Part shown: piece after piece, positions 1 through 6,774 of the stretch
How positions within the stretch are numbered: position 1 is the stretch's first letter
How the letters are laid out: every line of letters starts with the position of its first letter
NCBI GenBank assembly: GCA_964592455.1
Contig: CAZQDQ010000019.1
Span: 1-13,990, forward strand
Direction of reading: 5' to 3'
Length of the DNA: 13,990 nucleotides
Origin: MFAQ01 sp964592455
GTDB taxonomy: Bacteria > Patescibacteriota > Microgenomatia > UBA1400 > MFAQ01
Notes under the pieces: model-generated
Database searches by the model: none
Seen by the model: the letters and a program-made list of their open reading frames with translations, nothing else
What the model was told of the DNA's origin: nothing
Program-made: the position numbers and the translations under genes

Positions 1-1
1 T

Positions 2-1444
2 CACGACAAAAGGGACTTTTTGTTTGCTAAAGAATATGGATTGGAGATGACCCAGGTAGAGACTTTTGAAGGAAACGATAACTACGTAATAGATTCGGTC
101 GAAAAAGTTTTGGAGGACGGGATAATGATTAATTCTGGTCAGTTCAATGGATTGCGAGCAAGAGATGAAGCTTACAGCGCAATTAGTGACTTTTTGGTCG
201 AGAAAGGTTTTGCTAAGAAGCATACTACTTACCATTTGAGGGATTGGATTTTTTCCCGTCAGCATTATTGGGGGGAGCCAATACCAATGGTGGATTGTCC
301 AAAGTGTGGATGGGTATCCGTACCGGAGGAACAGCTACCAGTAGTATTACCAGAAGTTGAAAAATATCAACCAACGGACACTGGTGAATCACCATTGGCC
401 GCGATTGAGTCATTTGTAAAAACAATTTGTCCGAAGTGCGGAGGACCAGCAAAACGAGAAACAGATACAATGCCAAACTGGGCGGGAAGCGACTGGTATT
501 TCTTGCGCTACTGTGACAATAAAAATGAGAAGAGTTTGGCAGATATGGAGAAAATGAAGTATTGGTTGCCAGTAGATATTTATGTTGGTGGAGATGAGCA
601 TAATACTTTGCATTTACTTTATAGCCGGTTTATTTATCAGTTTTTGTGGGACTTGGGAGTTGTGCCGAAGGAGTACCATGAGCCATATAAAAAAAGACTG
701 TCGCATGGGGTAATTTTGGCACCGGATGGAAGAAGAATGAGTAAGAGCAAGGGAAATGTAATTGCTCCGGACGAGATGATAGAAAAATACGGTGCTGACG
801 TAGTGCGCACCTACATGATGTTTATGGGGCCGTTTGACGCAACTATGGCGTGGAATGAGAGATCTTTGGTTGGAGTGAAGAGATTTATGGAGAAACTTAT
901 GAGTTTTGTAGATCGTAGTTTGGTAGATCGTAGAGATACGTCAGATGAGAAAGTAAAGGTGTTAGTAAATAGATTGATTAAAATTGCTGGTGAGGATTTG
1001 GGGCAGTTTAAATTCAATACGGTAGTGGCTAGGTTAATGGAAACATTAAATAGCTTAACCAAGGAAGACCTGGCAATATCTAAAGAAGACTTGGAAAAAA
1101 TAATAATTGTCTTTTCTGTTTTTGCACCCTTTGTGAGTGAAGAATTGTGGAGTTTGCTGGGGAACACTGGCAGTGTACACAATAAACTCTGGCCAGAAGT
1201 TGATGAGAAGTACTTGGTGGAAAGTGAAATTAATTTGTCTGTGGCTATAAATGGCAAAATGAGGGCGGTGATAAAAGTACCGGCGGAAGTTGATGAAGCA
1301 AGTGTGGTTGAAGTTGCAAAAAGAGAGTCAAATGTGACTAAATATTTGGATGGTGTGGAGATAGTCAAAACTGTCTTCATAAAAGGTAAGACGATAAACT
1401 TTGTGGTGGATAAAAAAACGACACCCCTAGTAGGGTGCCGTTAA
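2..1444 (+). CDS. leuS: Leucyl-tRNA synthetase, 5'-truncated by the window edge
   Basis: Class I aminoacyl-tRNA synthetase that charges tRNA-Leu in the cytoplasm. The reading frame is open from base 2, so the start, the HIGH motif and most of the editing domain lie upstream. The visible part opens with HDKRDFLFA, matching the HDxRDFxFA segment of the CP1 editing domain that holds the conserved editing aspartate. Two CPKCG pairs (about bases 296-450) look like a zinc-binding insertion. GSDWYFLRY and VGGDEHNTLHLLYSRF follow, then the catalytic RMSKSKGN loop (about 734-757), an anticodon-binding helical domain and the small C-terminal domain. The family end (KGKTINFVV) is followed by about ten extra residues, DKKTTPLVGCR, which are encoded by the terminator of the convergent gene. 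Identity is secure; only the N-terminus is missing. Confidence 0.97.
   Translation, partial: HDKRDFLFAKEYGLEMTQVETFEGNDNYVIDSVEKVLEDGIMINSGQFNGLRARDEAYSAISDFLVEKGFAKKHTTYHLRDWIFSRQHYWGEPIPMVDCPKCGWVSVPEEQLPVVLPEVEKYQPTDTGESPLAAIESFVKTICPKCGGPAKRETDTMPNWAGSDWYFLRYCDNKNEKSLADMEKMKYWLPVDIYVGGDEHNTLHLLYSRFIYQFLWDLGVVPKEYHEPYKKRLSHGVILAPDGRRMSKSKGNVIAPDEMIEKYGADVVRTYMMFMGPFDATMAWNERSLVGVKRFMEKLMSFVDRSLVDRRDTSDEKVKVLVNRLIKIAGEDLGQFKFNTVVARLMETLNSLTKEDLAISKEDLEKIIIVFSVFAPFVSEELWSLLGNTGSVHNKLWPEVDEKYLVESEINLSVAINGKMRAVIKVPAEVDEASVVEVAKRESNVTKYLDGVEIVKTVFIKGKTINFVVDKKTTPLVGCR
1412..1440 (-). terminator. Intrinsic terminator of the 1427-1972 gene, inside the leuS 3' end
   Basis: Read on the minus strand, arms CGGCACCC and GGGTGTCG (one A/C mismatch) enclose a 6-nt loop that contains the gene's TAG stop, and seven T follow. 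On the plus strand no T-run follows, so the signal serves the minus-strand gene only. It lies within the last codons of leuS. Confidence 0.65.
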
Positions 1445-1972
1445 GAAGCGTCCAAAATCGATGATAGAAGCGAACACCATGGAAACAAGCGCATACGATA
1501 TTGCAATGGTGCCAAAATCGGATGAGCGATTGTTCCATACTGTCATGTGGAAGTAGGAGAGTCCAATAACCAGAAAGAGTCGAAGTGGAAGATATACCAG
1601 TAAATACCACTCGATAACTCTCAATTCCAAAGATTTTATAATTTCTTCTCTGGCGTAGGTTAATTCTAGTATTAGTAAACATGTCGTTGCTAGAACTATC
1701 ATGGTCAATGCTGATTTGAGTACCCAGACAATTGCTCTTCCTGTCCAAGGAATGACAATCTCGCCGGTATCAAATAGGAATCCGAAGATTGCTCCGAGAA
1801 GTCGGTCAGCCTTGTACTTCAGGTTTTTCAGCAGATCAATAAATTGGATTGCCTGTTCTGCGTACTTGAAATTTGCTCCATTGTATAAATGGAAGTATAG
1901 CCACAAGCTGTCGAGCGGCCTGCTTATAAAATCCCAGATAGTCTGTCTCGGGGGTATATGTTTTTTTGGCAT
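1427..1972 (-). CDS. Uncharacterised polytopic membrane protein, 181 aa
   Basis: Not recognised as a named family. The N-terminal 55 residues are polar and aromatic (MPKKHIPPRQTIWDF) and probably cytoplasmic. Three to four hydrophobic segments follow, at roughly residues 60-72, 82-105, 124-146 and 154-174, with few charges between them. The ATG at 1972 is well supported: AAAGGAGGG lies about 7 nt upstream on the minus strand, and a TTGACT/TAAACT promoter with a 17-nt spacer lies beyond it. The gene is convergent with leuS and the two 3' ends overlap by 18 nt. No enzymatic motif is visible, so no function is proposed. Confidence 0.8.
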   Translation of the reverse strand: MPKKHIPPRQTIWDFISRPLDSLWLYFHLYNGANFKYAEQAIQFIDLLKNLKYKADRLLGAIFGFLFDTGEIVIPWTGRAIVWVLKSALTMIVLATTCLLILELTYAREEIIKSLELRVIEWYLLVYLPLRLFLVIGLSYFHMTVWNNRSSDFGTIAISYALVSMVFASIIDFGRFLTAPY

Positions 1973-2028
1973 TGGAGCCCTCCTTTAGGGGGTTGGTTTG
2001 GATTTTTAGTCGAAATGCGATTGGGGGG

Positions 2029-2057
2029 AGTTTAGCACTAATGAGGCTAAAAGTCAA
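2029..2057 (-). promoter_or_regulatory. Sigma70-type promoter for the 1427-1972 gene
   Basis: On the minus strand, TTGACT (2057-2052) is separated by exactly 17 nt from TAAACT (2034-2029). The -10 is preceded by TGC, an extended -10 feature. The predicted start leaves a leader of about 50 nt holding the AGGAGG ribosome-binding site. The same TTGACT-17-TAnAAT layout recurs at 12001 and 12892. Confidence 0.6.
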
Positions 2058-2130
2058 GTTATATAGGGTGTTTTGTGCCTGAGTATGCCTGGTGCTGCAG
2101 TAAGCTTTGACAGAAGGGGTAAGATGGATT

Positions 2131-2517
2131 ATGGAGATAAAAAAGAAAAGACGAGCTCGGCCAGGGAGTACAGGAGAAGGGAAATATTTCCATATTGTCG
2201 TGAGGCCAAAATGGGAATTTGTTGATTTTAGAAATCATGATGTGGGTGAGCCTGGACATATTCAGAGATTGACGGGAAGAAGAGAAAATGGAAATTGGGA
2301 TACCCATGCCTGGCTAATAAGCAAAGAAGATGCCCACTTACATGGTGGGAGAATAATTGCAGATAGTGAAGGGGCAAAGCAAGTGTTAGAGCAACTAAGT
2401 ACTGAACCAGTGCAGATTAAAAACGACCTGTTTGAGGCGCACGACAGAGTAAATATCCCAGAGAGATTGAAACCAACGGAGGAACAGAAAAAAGCTTGGA
2501 CAAGGATGAGAAAATAG
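2131..2517 (+). CDS. Conserved unknown protein, copy A of a paralogous pair
   Basis: A small, basic, soluble protein of 128 aa with no membrane segment or signal peptide. It is about 75% identical (85 of 113 aligned residues, counted by eye) to the protein at 4609-4986. Shared blocks are RPKWEFVDFR, HDVG.PGHIQRL, THAWLI.K.DAHL, GGRIIADS and NIPERLKP. I recall similar hypothetical proteins from other candidate-phyla genomes, but no function. The ATG at 2131 is chosen over an in-frame TTG at 2107 because AAGGGG lies about 11 nt upstream and the shorter start fits the paralogue. The C-terminal tail is rich in K and R. It precedes the anchored surface protein gene on the opposite strand. Confidence 0.85.
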   Translation: MEIKKKRRARPGSTGEGKYFHIVVRPKWEFVDFRNHDVGEPGHIQRLTGRRENGNWDTHAWLISKEDAHLHGGRIIADSEGAKQVLEQLSTEPVQIKNDLFEAHDRVNIPERLKPTEEQKKAWTRMRK

Positions 2518-2524
2518 AAAGAAT

Positions 2525-2539
2525 CCCGTTAGACACGGG
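2525..2539 (-). terminator. Possible weak terminator after the surface-protein gene
   Basis: CCCGT and ACGGG form a 5-bp stem with a 5-nt loop, about 40 nt beyond the TGA at 2580. On the minus strand it is followed by ATTCTTTCTATTTT, which is T-rich but interrupted. The stem is short, so this is tentative. Confidence 0.3.
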
Positions 2540-2579
2540 GCGCTGGGAAGTATTTGAGGTTCGCGAGAGTCTGTTGTGC

Positions 2580-3404
2580 TCAGTTCTTTGGAGTTCGCGG
2601 TCTGTTCTGAATTATAAGTTTTAGTGTTCTTACGGTTACAGCACCTTTGTTGTCTTTGGCTTTAATGTCTATGTTGTAAATGCCAATTTTTTTTGGTGTT
2701 CCGGAGATGAGACACTCGACTTTATTATTAAGGTTAGTTTTTTTGCATAAAATTTTGAGATTTTTGGGAGGTGGAGATGTAGTAACTGACAGGATGTCTT
2801 TTGGATCCTGATCTGAAACGATAATACTGGCGGAGTAATTACGATTGGTGATCGCTGTCGGCAAACTAGTAGTGTGAATTATTGGTGGTCTATTTGATAT
2901 CGTTGGAGAGGGGCAGACGGCTTTTTTTTGACAAATTTGTTCGGCTATTGACTTGAGTTTTTCTTCACTAAGACAGGTTTGTGACTTATATAGTTGTTTG
3001 TAGCCATTCTGGCAGGTTATATTTGCGTACATGTAGCCTATCTTGTTCTTGTTAGCAGGGTTGTTCTCTTGATCCTTGGTTATTGGTAGTCGGCAAGACC
3101 TTTGAACTTTGAATGAAGTGATTGGGTTTTTACACATAGAAGGAGTAGCGGATGGTGTTGGAGACGGAGAGGGAGTTATAGTTATTGTTGTTGGTGGCGT
3201 GGGTGGGGTTGCGGGTAAGTAAGCTCTTGAATTTAGTCGTGTAGTAAGGAGAGCAGCACTAGTCCCTAAAGGTATGATGGCAACAAAAAAGGCAAGTGCT
3301 GCTAATGATATTTTCTGCTTCTTGGAAAGTTTGGATAAGAAACTGCTTTTAACAGAAGCTGGAAGTTGTTCTACTAAATCGTTTTCTGGTTGTAGTTTTT
3401 CCAT
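2580..3404 (-). CDS. Membrane-anchored surface protein with a C-terminal Ig-like domain
   Basis: A 274-aa protein predicted to be held in the membrane by one N-terminal helix (about residues 33-53, after KKQKI) with the rest outside. A low-complexity Pro/Thr/Ser linker follows (PTPPTTITITPSPSPTPSAT). The central part contains six cysteines (MCKN, RSCRL, ITCQN, QTCLS, QICQK, AVCPS), suggesting disulfides. The C-terminal 90 residues resemble putative Ig / cadherin-like repeats, with VSDQDP, ISGTPKKIGIYNIDIKAKDNKG and a final beta strand, plus two more cysteines. No catalytic motif is seen, so adhesion or scaffold is inference only. It is divergent from the O-antigen-ligase-like gene with a 25-nt gap, and its promoter overlaps that gene's first codons. 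A DsbA-like oxidoreductase nearby fits its cysteine content. Confidence 0.8.
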   Translation of the reverse strand: MEKLQPENDLVEQLPASVKSSFLSKLSKKQKISLAALAFFVAIIPLGTSAALLTTRLNSRAYLPATPPTPPTTITITPSPSPTPSATPSMCKNPITSFKVQRSCRLPITKDQENNPANKNKIGYMYANITCQNGYKQLYKSQTCLSEEKLKSIAEQICQKKAVCPSPTISNRPPIIHTTSLPTAITNRNYSASIIVSDQDPKDILSVTTSPPPKNLKILCKKTNLNNKVECLISGTPKKIGIYNIDIKAKDNKGAVTVRTLKLIIQNRPRTPKN

Positions 3405-3413
3405 GCTAGTATG

Positions 3414-3442
3414 AGATTAACTCTTGTAGATGAAGAAGTCAA
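3414..3442 (-). promoter_or_regulatory. Promoter of the surface-protein gene, probably leaderless
   Basis: Minus strand TTGACT (3442-3437), 17-nt spacer, TAATCT (3419-3414), then 9 nt to the ATG at 3404. No Shine-Dalgarno sequence lies before the ATG. The -35 box lies inside the first codons of the divergent gene at 3430. Confidence 0.5.
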
Positions 3443-4584
3443 TTTTATTATTAGTGGTGTCTTCAATTTTCTTATTGGGGCTGTTTTTGACACCTTTGTT
3501 GTTTTTGCCAGAAGCCTTGATTGTTTATGAAGTTCCTAAAGTAAAGTTTTTTTTGGTTTGGTCATGCTTGTTGTTGTTTTGTGTGTTTATTGTTTTTTTG
3601 TTTTACTTGAAATTGAAAATTGTGTTGCCTGCTAGATTTTTACTAGCCGGTTTTTTTTGGTTGTCGCTATTTGCTATATCTTTGTTTGGAGTTGATATAC
3701 AAAAAAGTTTGTTTGGTAACTTCTATAGGTGGGACGGTCTTATTACCCTTTTGTCGCTGATGTCTTTTGGGGTGTGTGTATACGTTTTAAAAAAAGTAGT
3801 TGAGATTGAGCGCTTAACTTTTCTTTCTCTTTTGTTTAGTTTCCTGGTTACTTTTTTTTGGTCTACTTGGCAGTACTTTTTTAACGAAGGTATAGTGTAT
3901 GCTGGATTTGGTAATCCAGTCTTTTTGTTGGGATATGTTTTTGTGGTGTCACCGATATTATTATTTGGCGCAAGAGAGTATATAAGTTGGAGGTGGGGAC
4001 GGCCTTTGGTTCTGGTAATGATTTCTGTTTTTGGAATAATGACTGGGACTATTTTTGGTTATTTGATGCCTCCTTTTTGCCTTTTTGCTCTTATGTATTT
4101 AGAAAAAAAGCTGAACAAATTTATGCTTTTTGTATTTTTGCTTTTGGTACTGCTGATTGGCTTTATGATGTATTTTTTGGAGCAAGATAAACTTCAGGGC
4201 ATTATTTTTGAAGGCAGGGAAAGAATATTTATGAAAAGTATTTTGGCTTTTGCCGACAGACCGTTGATTGGTTGGGGTTATGCAAACTTTGATGTGGCAT
4301 TTGCTAGCTTTGATTGGCCAATAAAATTAAATAACGATGTATATATGGACAAAGCTCATTCCCATTTGTTAGAGTATTTGGTCACGACTGGTTTGCTGGG
4401 GCTTTTTCTGTATCTTATTTTGTTATTTTTCTTGTTTAGAGATATACGAGACTTGATGAGGGTTAATGGGAGGTATTTGTTTTTGACTTTAGTTTTTTAT
4501 TTAATACATTCTCAAACAAATGTTGTAGGTATATCTGAGGAGATTGTGTTTTGGTTAGTTTATGGTCTGGTTGACAGCGGCTAG
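3430..4584 (+). CDS. O-antigen ligase / Wzy-type polytopic membrane protein
   Basis: A very hydrophobic 384-aa protein with about ten membrane helices, in the family of O-antigen ligases and polysaccharide polymerases, which transfer or polymerise lipid-linked glycans on the outer face of the membrane. Supporting features are FYRWDGLITLLS in the first half, then a polar loop before the last helices with GRERIFMKSILAFADRPLIGWGY and, shortly after, DKAHSHLLEYLVTTGLLGLFLYL. This matches the family pattern of Arg, 'P.iG.G', a catalytic-loop His and 'G..gl..y'. It is shorter than many family members but contains the signature loop. ATG at 3430 has no SD. The real acceptor, such as an S-layer glycan or a glycoprotein like the divergent neighbour, cannot be read from sequence. 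Confidence 0.8.
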   Translation: MKKSILLLVVSSIFLLGLFLTPLLFLPEALIVYEVPKVKFFLVWSCLLLFCVFIVFLFYLKLKIVLPARFLLAGFFWLSLFAISLFGVDIQKSLFGNFYRWDGLITLLSLMSFGVCVYVLKKVVEIERLTFLSLLFSFLVTFFWSTWQYFFNEGIVYAGFGNPVFLLGYVFVVSPILLFGAREYISWRWGRPLVLVMISVFGIMTGTIFGYLMPPFCLFALMYLEKKLNKFMLFVFLLLVLLIGFMMYFLEQDKLQGIIFEGRERIFMKSILAFADRPLIGWGYANFDVAFASFDWPIKLNNDVYMDKAHSHLLEYLVTTGLLGLFLYLILLFFLFRDIRDLMRVNGRYLFLTLVFYLIHSQTNVVGISEEIVFWLVYGLVDSG

Positions 4585-4599
4585 TTTGCGTATTCTAAT
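4571..4599 (+). promoter_or_regulatory. Promoter for the second paralogue, overlapping the upstream gene end
   Basis: A perfect TTGACA (4571-4576), a 17-nt spacer and TCTAAT (4594-4599), followed by 9 nt to the ATG at 4609. The -35 is within the last codons of the O-antigen-ligase-like gene. No SD precedes the ATG, so the transcript should start within about 3 nt of the start codon. Confidence 0.6.
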
Positions 4600-4608
4600 T
4601 TAGATTAT

Positions 4609-4986
4609 ATGAGGCGTTTGAAACCTGGAACAAAAGGAGAGGGTGAGTATTATCGTATAGTGGTGAGGCCGAAGTGGGAGTTTGTTGATTTTCGTTATCA
4701 TGATGTTGGTGTGCCGGGGCATATTCAGCGTTTAGCTGGTTTGAGGGAGAATGGGCGTTGGGCGACGCACGCTTGGCTGATCGCAAAAACCGATGCACAC
4801 TTGTATGGAGGTAGGATTATTGCGGATAGCGATGGAGCAAAAGAAATCTTGGAAATGTTAGCTACTAGACCAGTACAAGTTAAGAAAGATTTGTTTGAAG
4901 CAAAGGATAGAAAAAATATCCCAGAGAGGTTAAAACCAACGATGGCAATGAAGCAAGCTTGGAAAAAAAGAAAAAGGCTGGTTTAA
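4609..4986 (+). CDS. Conserved unknown protein, copy B of a paralogous pair
   Basis: A 125-aa soluble basic protein, about 75% identical to the product of 2131-2517 across the central 113 residues. It begins MRRLKPGTKGEGEYYRIVV, lacking the five-residue MEIKK extension of copy A. The conserved core has invariant-looking aromatic and charged residues (W in RPKWEF and in THAWLI; the HDVG and NIPERLKP motifs). The C-terminus is Lys/Arg-rich (KKRKRLV). Copy A appears to use a Shine-Dalgarno start and this copy a leaderless one, so the two may be expressed differently. Function is unknown. Confidence 0.87.
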   Translation: MRRLKPGTKGEGEYYRIVVRPKWEFVDFRYHDVGVPGHIQRLAGLRENGRWATHAWLIAKTDAHLYGGRIIADSDGAKEILEMLATRPVQVKKDLFEAKDRKNIPERLKPTMAMKQAWKKRKRLV

Positions 4987-5021
4987 GTTCTTGCTAGCTT
5001 GTAGCTAAATTGTGGTTGGTC

Positions 5022-5030
5022 TGTTATGAT
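5022..5030 (+). promoter_or_regulatory. Extended -10 promoter, leaderless, for the DsbA-like gene
   Basis: TGTTATGAT (extended -10 TGn plus TATGAT), then six T and the ATG at 5037, so the predicted transcription start coincides with the A of ATG. No convincing -35 at 17 nt; TTGTAG at 4999 is 20 nt away. No SD is present. Confidence 0.5.
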
Positions 5031-5036
5031 TTTTTT

Positions 5037-5837
5037 ATGGCTAAAGTTAAAAAAGTATCTAAACAAACAGATCGCAGCGATTTTGCGGTAGATTATCAAT
5101 CTTCTTCTGCAAAGGGGAGTTTTTCATCTATGTACAACCCTATATTAGTAGTAATGTTGGTTGTTGCATCATTTTTTCTAGGGAGATTGTCACTGGAGGT
5201 ATCTAATCTTAAAGGTAGTAAAAATACGGCACCATTACCAACTGCTGCAGAGAATCAGCAAGTTCCTCCTAGTAGAAAGTTGGACGTGCCTAGCTTAAAG
5301 GAACTGGCGAAGTCACTAGGACTTGACTCGAATAATTTTGATTCTTGTGTAGATGGTGGTAAATACACACAGAGAGTTTCTGATGAAATGAAAGAAGGTC
5401 AGGGCTTGGGTGTTAGTGGTACTCCCTCTTTCTTTATCAATGGAATAATGCTTGTTGGCGCGCAGCCGCAATCTGCTTTTGAGGCTATTATTGATGCAGA
5501 ACTTAAGAACGGCACTGGTGATGTTGAAGCTAAAAAGTTAGGTGAGGATGGTGTGCGCAAAAAAGTGAATTATGGTACTGGACCAGTTAAAGGCGCTAAA
5601 AATGCCAAAGTTAAGATGATGGAATTTACAGATTTTGAGTGTCCTTTTTGTGAGAGGGCTTTTCCAACCGTAGAGGCATTGCTGAAAAAGTATGAAGGTA
5701 AGATGAGTTTGGAGTATAGAAGTTACCCATTACCATTCCATCCGTTAGCTGCTAAGGCTGCAGAGGCTGCTTTGTGCGCTGGAGATCAGGATAAGTTTTG
5801 GGAGATGCATGATGCCATGTTTAAATCGGCTCAGTAA
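5037..5837 (+). CDS. Membrane-anchored DsbA-like thiol oxidoreductase with circularly permuted domain
   Basis: A 266-aa protein with a cytoplasmic N-tail, one membrane helix (about residues 34-50) and an external thioredoxin-fold domain that should form or shuffle disulfides. The order is unusual. Residues 83-156 are the usual C-terminal half (helix VPSLKELAKSLGLD, FDSC, then GVSGTPSFFING with the cis-Pro loop at 128-130, then GAQPQSAFEAIIDAEL, the normal family end). Residues 183-266 are the usual N-terminal half (KGAKNAKVKMMEFTDF, CPFC at 202-205, YRSYPLPFHPLAAKAAEAALCAG, KFWEMHDAMF). It stops exactly where the other half would normally continue. A linker of about 27 residues joins the halves. 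No second copy of either half exists here. ATG 5037 is chosen because of the promoter spacing; an upstream TTG at 5010 would lie before the -10. Confidence 0.88.
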   Translation: MAKVKKVSKQTDRSDFAVDYQSSSAKGSFSSMYNPILVVMLVVASFFLGRLSLEVSNLKGSKNTAPLPTAAENQQVPPSRKLDVPSLKELAKSLGLDSNNFDSCVDGGKYTQRVSDEMKEGQGLGVSGTPSFFINGIMLVGAQPQSAFEAIIDAELKNGTGDVEAKKLGEDGVRKKVNYGTGPVKGAKNAKVKMMEFTDFECPFCERAFPTVEALLKKYEGKMSLEYRSYPLPFHPLAAKAAEAALCAGDQDKFWEMHDAMFKSAQ

Positions 5838-5858
5838 ACGTTTTTCTGAGTTTTATTG

Positions 5859-5893
5859 CCATACCTGAGTTTCTTTACTTGGGTATGGTTTTA
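5859..5893 (+). terminator. Intrinsic terminator after the DsbA-like gene
   Basis: CCATACCTGAGT and ACTTGGGTATGG pair over 12 bp (two wobbles) around the loop TTCTTT, followed by TTTTA. A weaker 5-bp CTCAG/CTGAG hairpin with TTTTATT precedes it at 5830-5857. It separates the oxidoreductase from the ligase cluster. Confidence 0.65.
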
Positions 5894-5908
5894 TGGATTG
5901 CGGTACAG

Positions 5909-5914
5909 TAAAAT
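5909..5914 (+). promoter_or_regulatory. -10 box directly upstream of the UUP1-like gene
   Basis: TAAAAT at 5909-5914 lies 6 nt before the ATG at 5921. No SD and no clear -35 are visible. Position and spacing match the other leaderless starts in this window. Confidence 0.4.
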
Positions 5915-5920
5915 ACGCTC

Positions 5921-6772
5921 ATGAAAAATTTGGCTATTGTTTTGCTTTGCTTGTTTTGTTTTGGTGGTTTTTTTGGAGGAAAGATTTTGGCTTTGGAGAG
6001 TATAGTGTCTACAAGTAGTGGTGTAGTAGTTGAGCCAGTTCAAGATTTGACAGTGCCTAAGGTACGAGTTGATAGAATGACAAGTTTGTTGAACTCTCAG
6101 AAAATAGAAAATGCCTTGCCATTTAATTTTTTAAAGGTTGCAGTTAGAAGGGCTGTTGAATCGGGAGTTTCTGTGAATACAGTGGTGTTGCTATTCTTGT
6201 TTCCACTAGTTGCTTCTTTGGTTGCTTTCTCGCGACAAGTTGTAGGTCTTAATGGATTTGGAATGATTACACCATCTCTGTTGGCAATCGCTTTTTTATC
6301 TACTGGTGGGTTAGTAGGAATTGTGATGTTGACGTTTATAGTTGGTGTAGCCATTTTTAGTAGAATGACAATAAAAAGGGCGCGTATTCCTTATTTGCCA
6401 AAGCTGGCCATACTTTTGTGGATAATTTCAATTGCTGTTTTGGGATTTATATTTTTGAGTGGATTGGGGAATTTTGGAAGTTTTTTGACTATTGGTATTT
6501 TTCCTATTATTTTGTTTATTAGCGTGGCCGAGACTTTTATAGAGGCACAGATAACCAGGAGTTTTGGATCATCACTAACTATGTTGCTCGAAACTACGGT
6601 GTTGGCTTTTGTGAGTTACAGAATAATGAGCTCGCACTTTATTCAGTCTGTGGCTCTTTTAAATCCAGAAATTTGGTTAACGTTGGTTTTGCTGATAAAT
6701 TTGTTGATAGGTAGGTATAAAGGTCTTAGGTTGCTTGAAGTTTGGAGATTTAGAAAAATAATTAGCCGCTAA
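5921..6772 (+). CDS. UUP1-like seven-helix membrane protein (7TM_transglut type)
   Basis: A 283-aa protein with a signal-like N-terminal helix (1-24), a 55-residue external segment and about seven membrane helices from residue 80 to 262. The sequence around FPLVASLVAFSRQVVGLNGFGMIT and TGGLVGIVMLTFIVGVAIFSR, and the ending GRYKGLRLLEVWRFR, resemble the seven-helix domain that in proteobacterial UUP1 proteins follows an inactive transglutaminase domain. That domain is absent here, leaving only a short linker. The next gene starts 2 nt after the stop and encodes the ATP-grasp/protease that accompanies this family in proteobacteria. This implies a membrane complex or a receptor for the ligase. 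The role is unknown in any organism as far as I can state. Confidence 0.75.
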   Translation: MKNLAIVLLCLFCFGGFFGGKILALESIVSTSSGVVVEPVQDLTVPKVRVDRMTSLLNSQKIENALPFNFLKVAVRRAVESGVSVNTVVLLFLFPLVASLVAFSRQVVGLNGFGMITPSLLAIAFLSTGGLVGIVMLTFIVGVAIFSRMTIKRARIPYLPKLAILLWIISIAVLGFIFLSGLGNFGSFLTIGIFPIILFISVAETFIEAQITRSFGSSLTMLLETTVLAFVSYRIMSSHFIQSVALLNPEIWLTLVLLINLLIGRYKGLRLLEVWRFRKIISR

Positions 6773-6774
6773 AT

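Noticed and set aside
811..1380. Long ORF antisense to leuS, and similar antisense ORFs across the window
   Set aside because: They lie opposite clearly conserved genes, have no ribosome-binding site or family resemblance, and are reading-frame shadows.
2107..2135. TTGACA with TATGGA 17 nt downstream, as a promoter
   Set aside because: It would start transcription inside the 2131 gene, which has an SD before its ATG, and no suitable start codon follows.
5838..5920. Continuation of the DsbA-like gene by frameshift (missing C-terminal half)
   Set aside because: The bases after the stop form a terminator and do not encode the missing half in any frame; that half is found earlier in the same protein.
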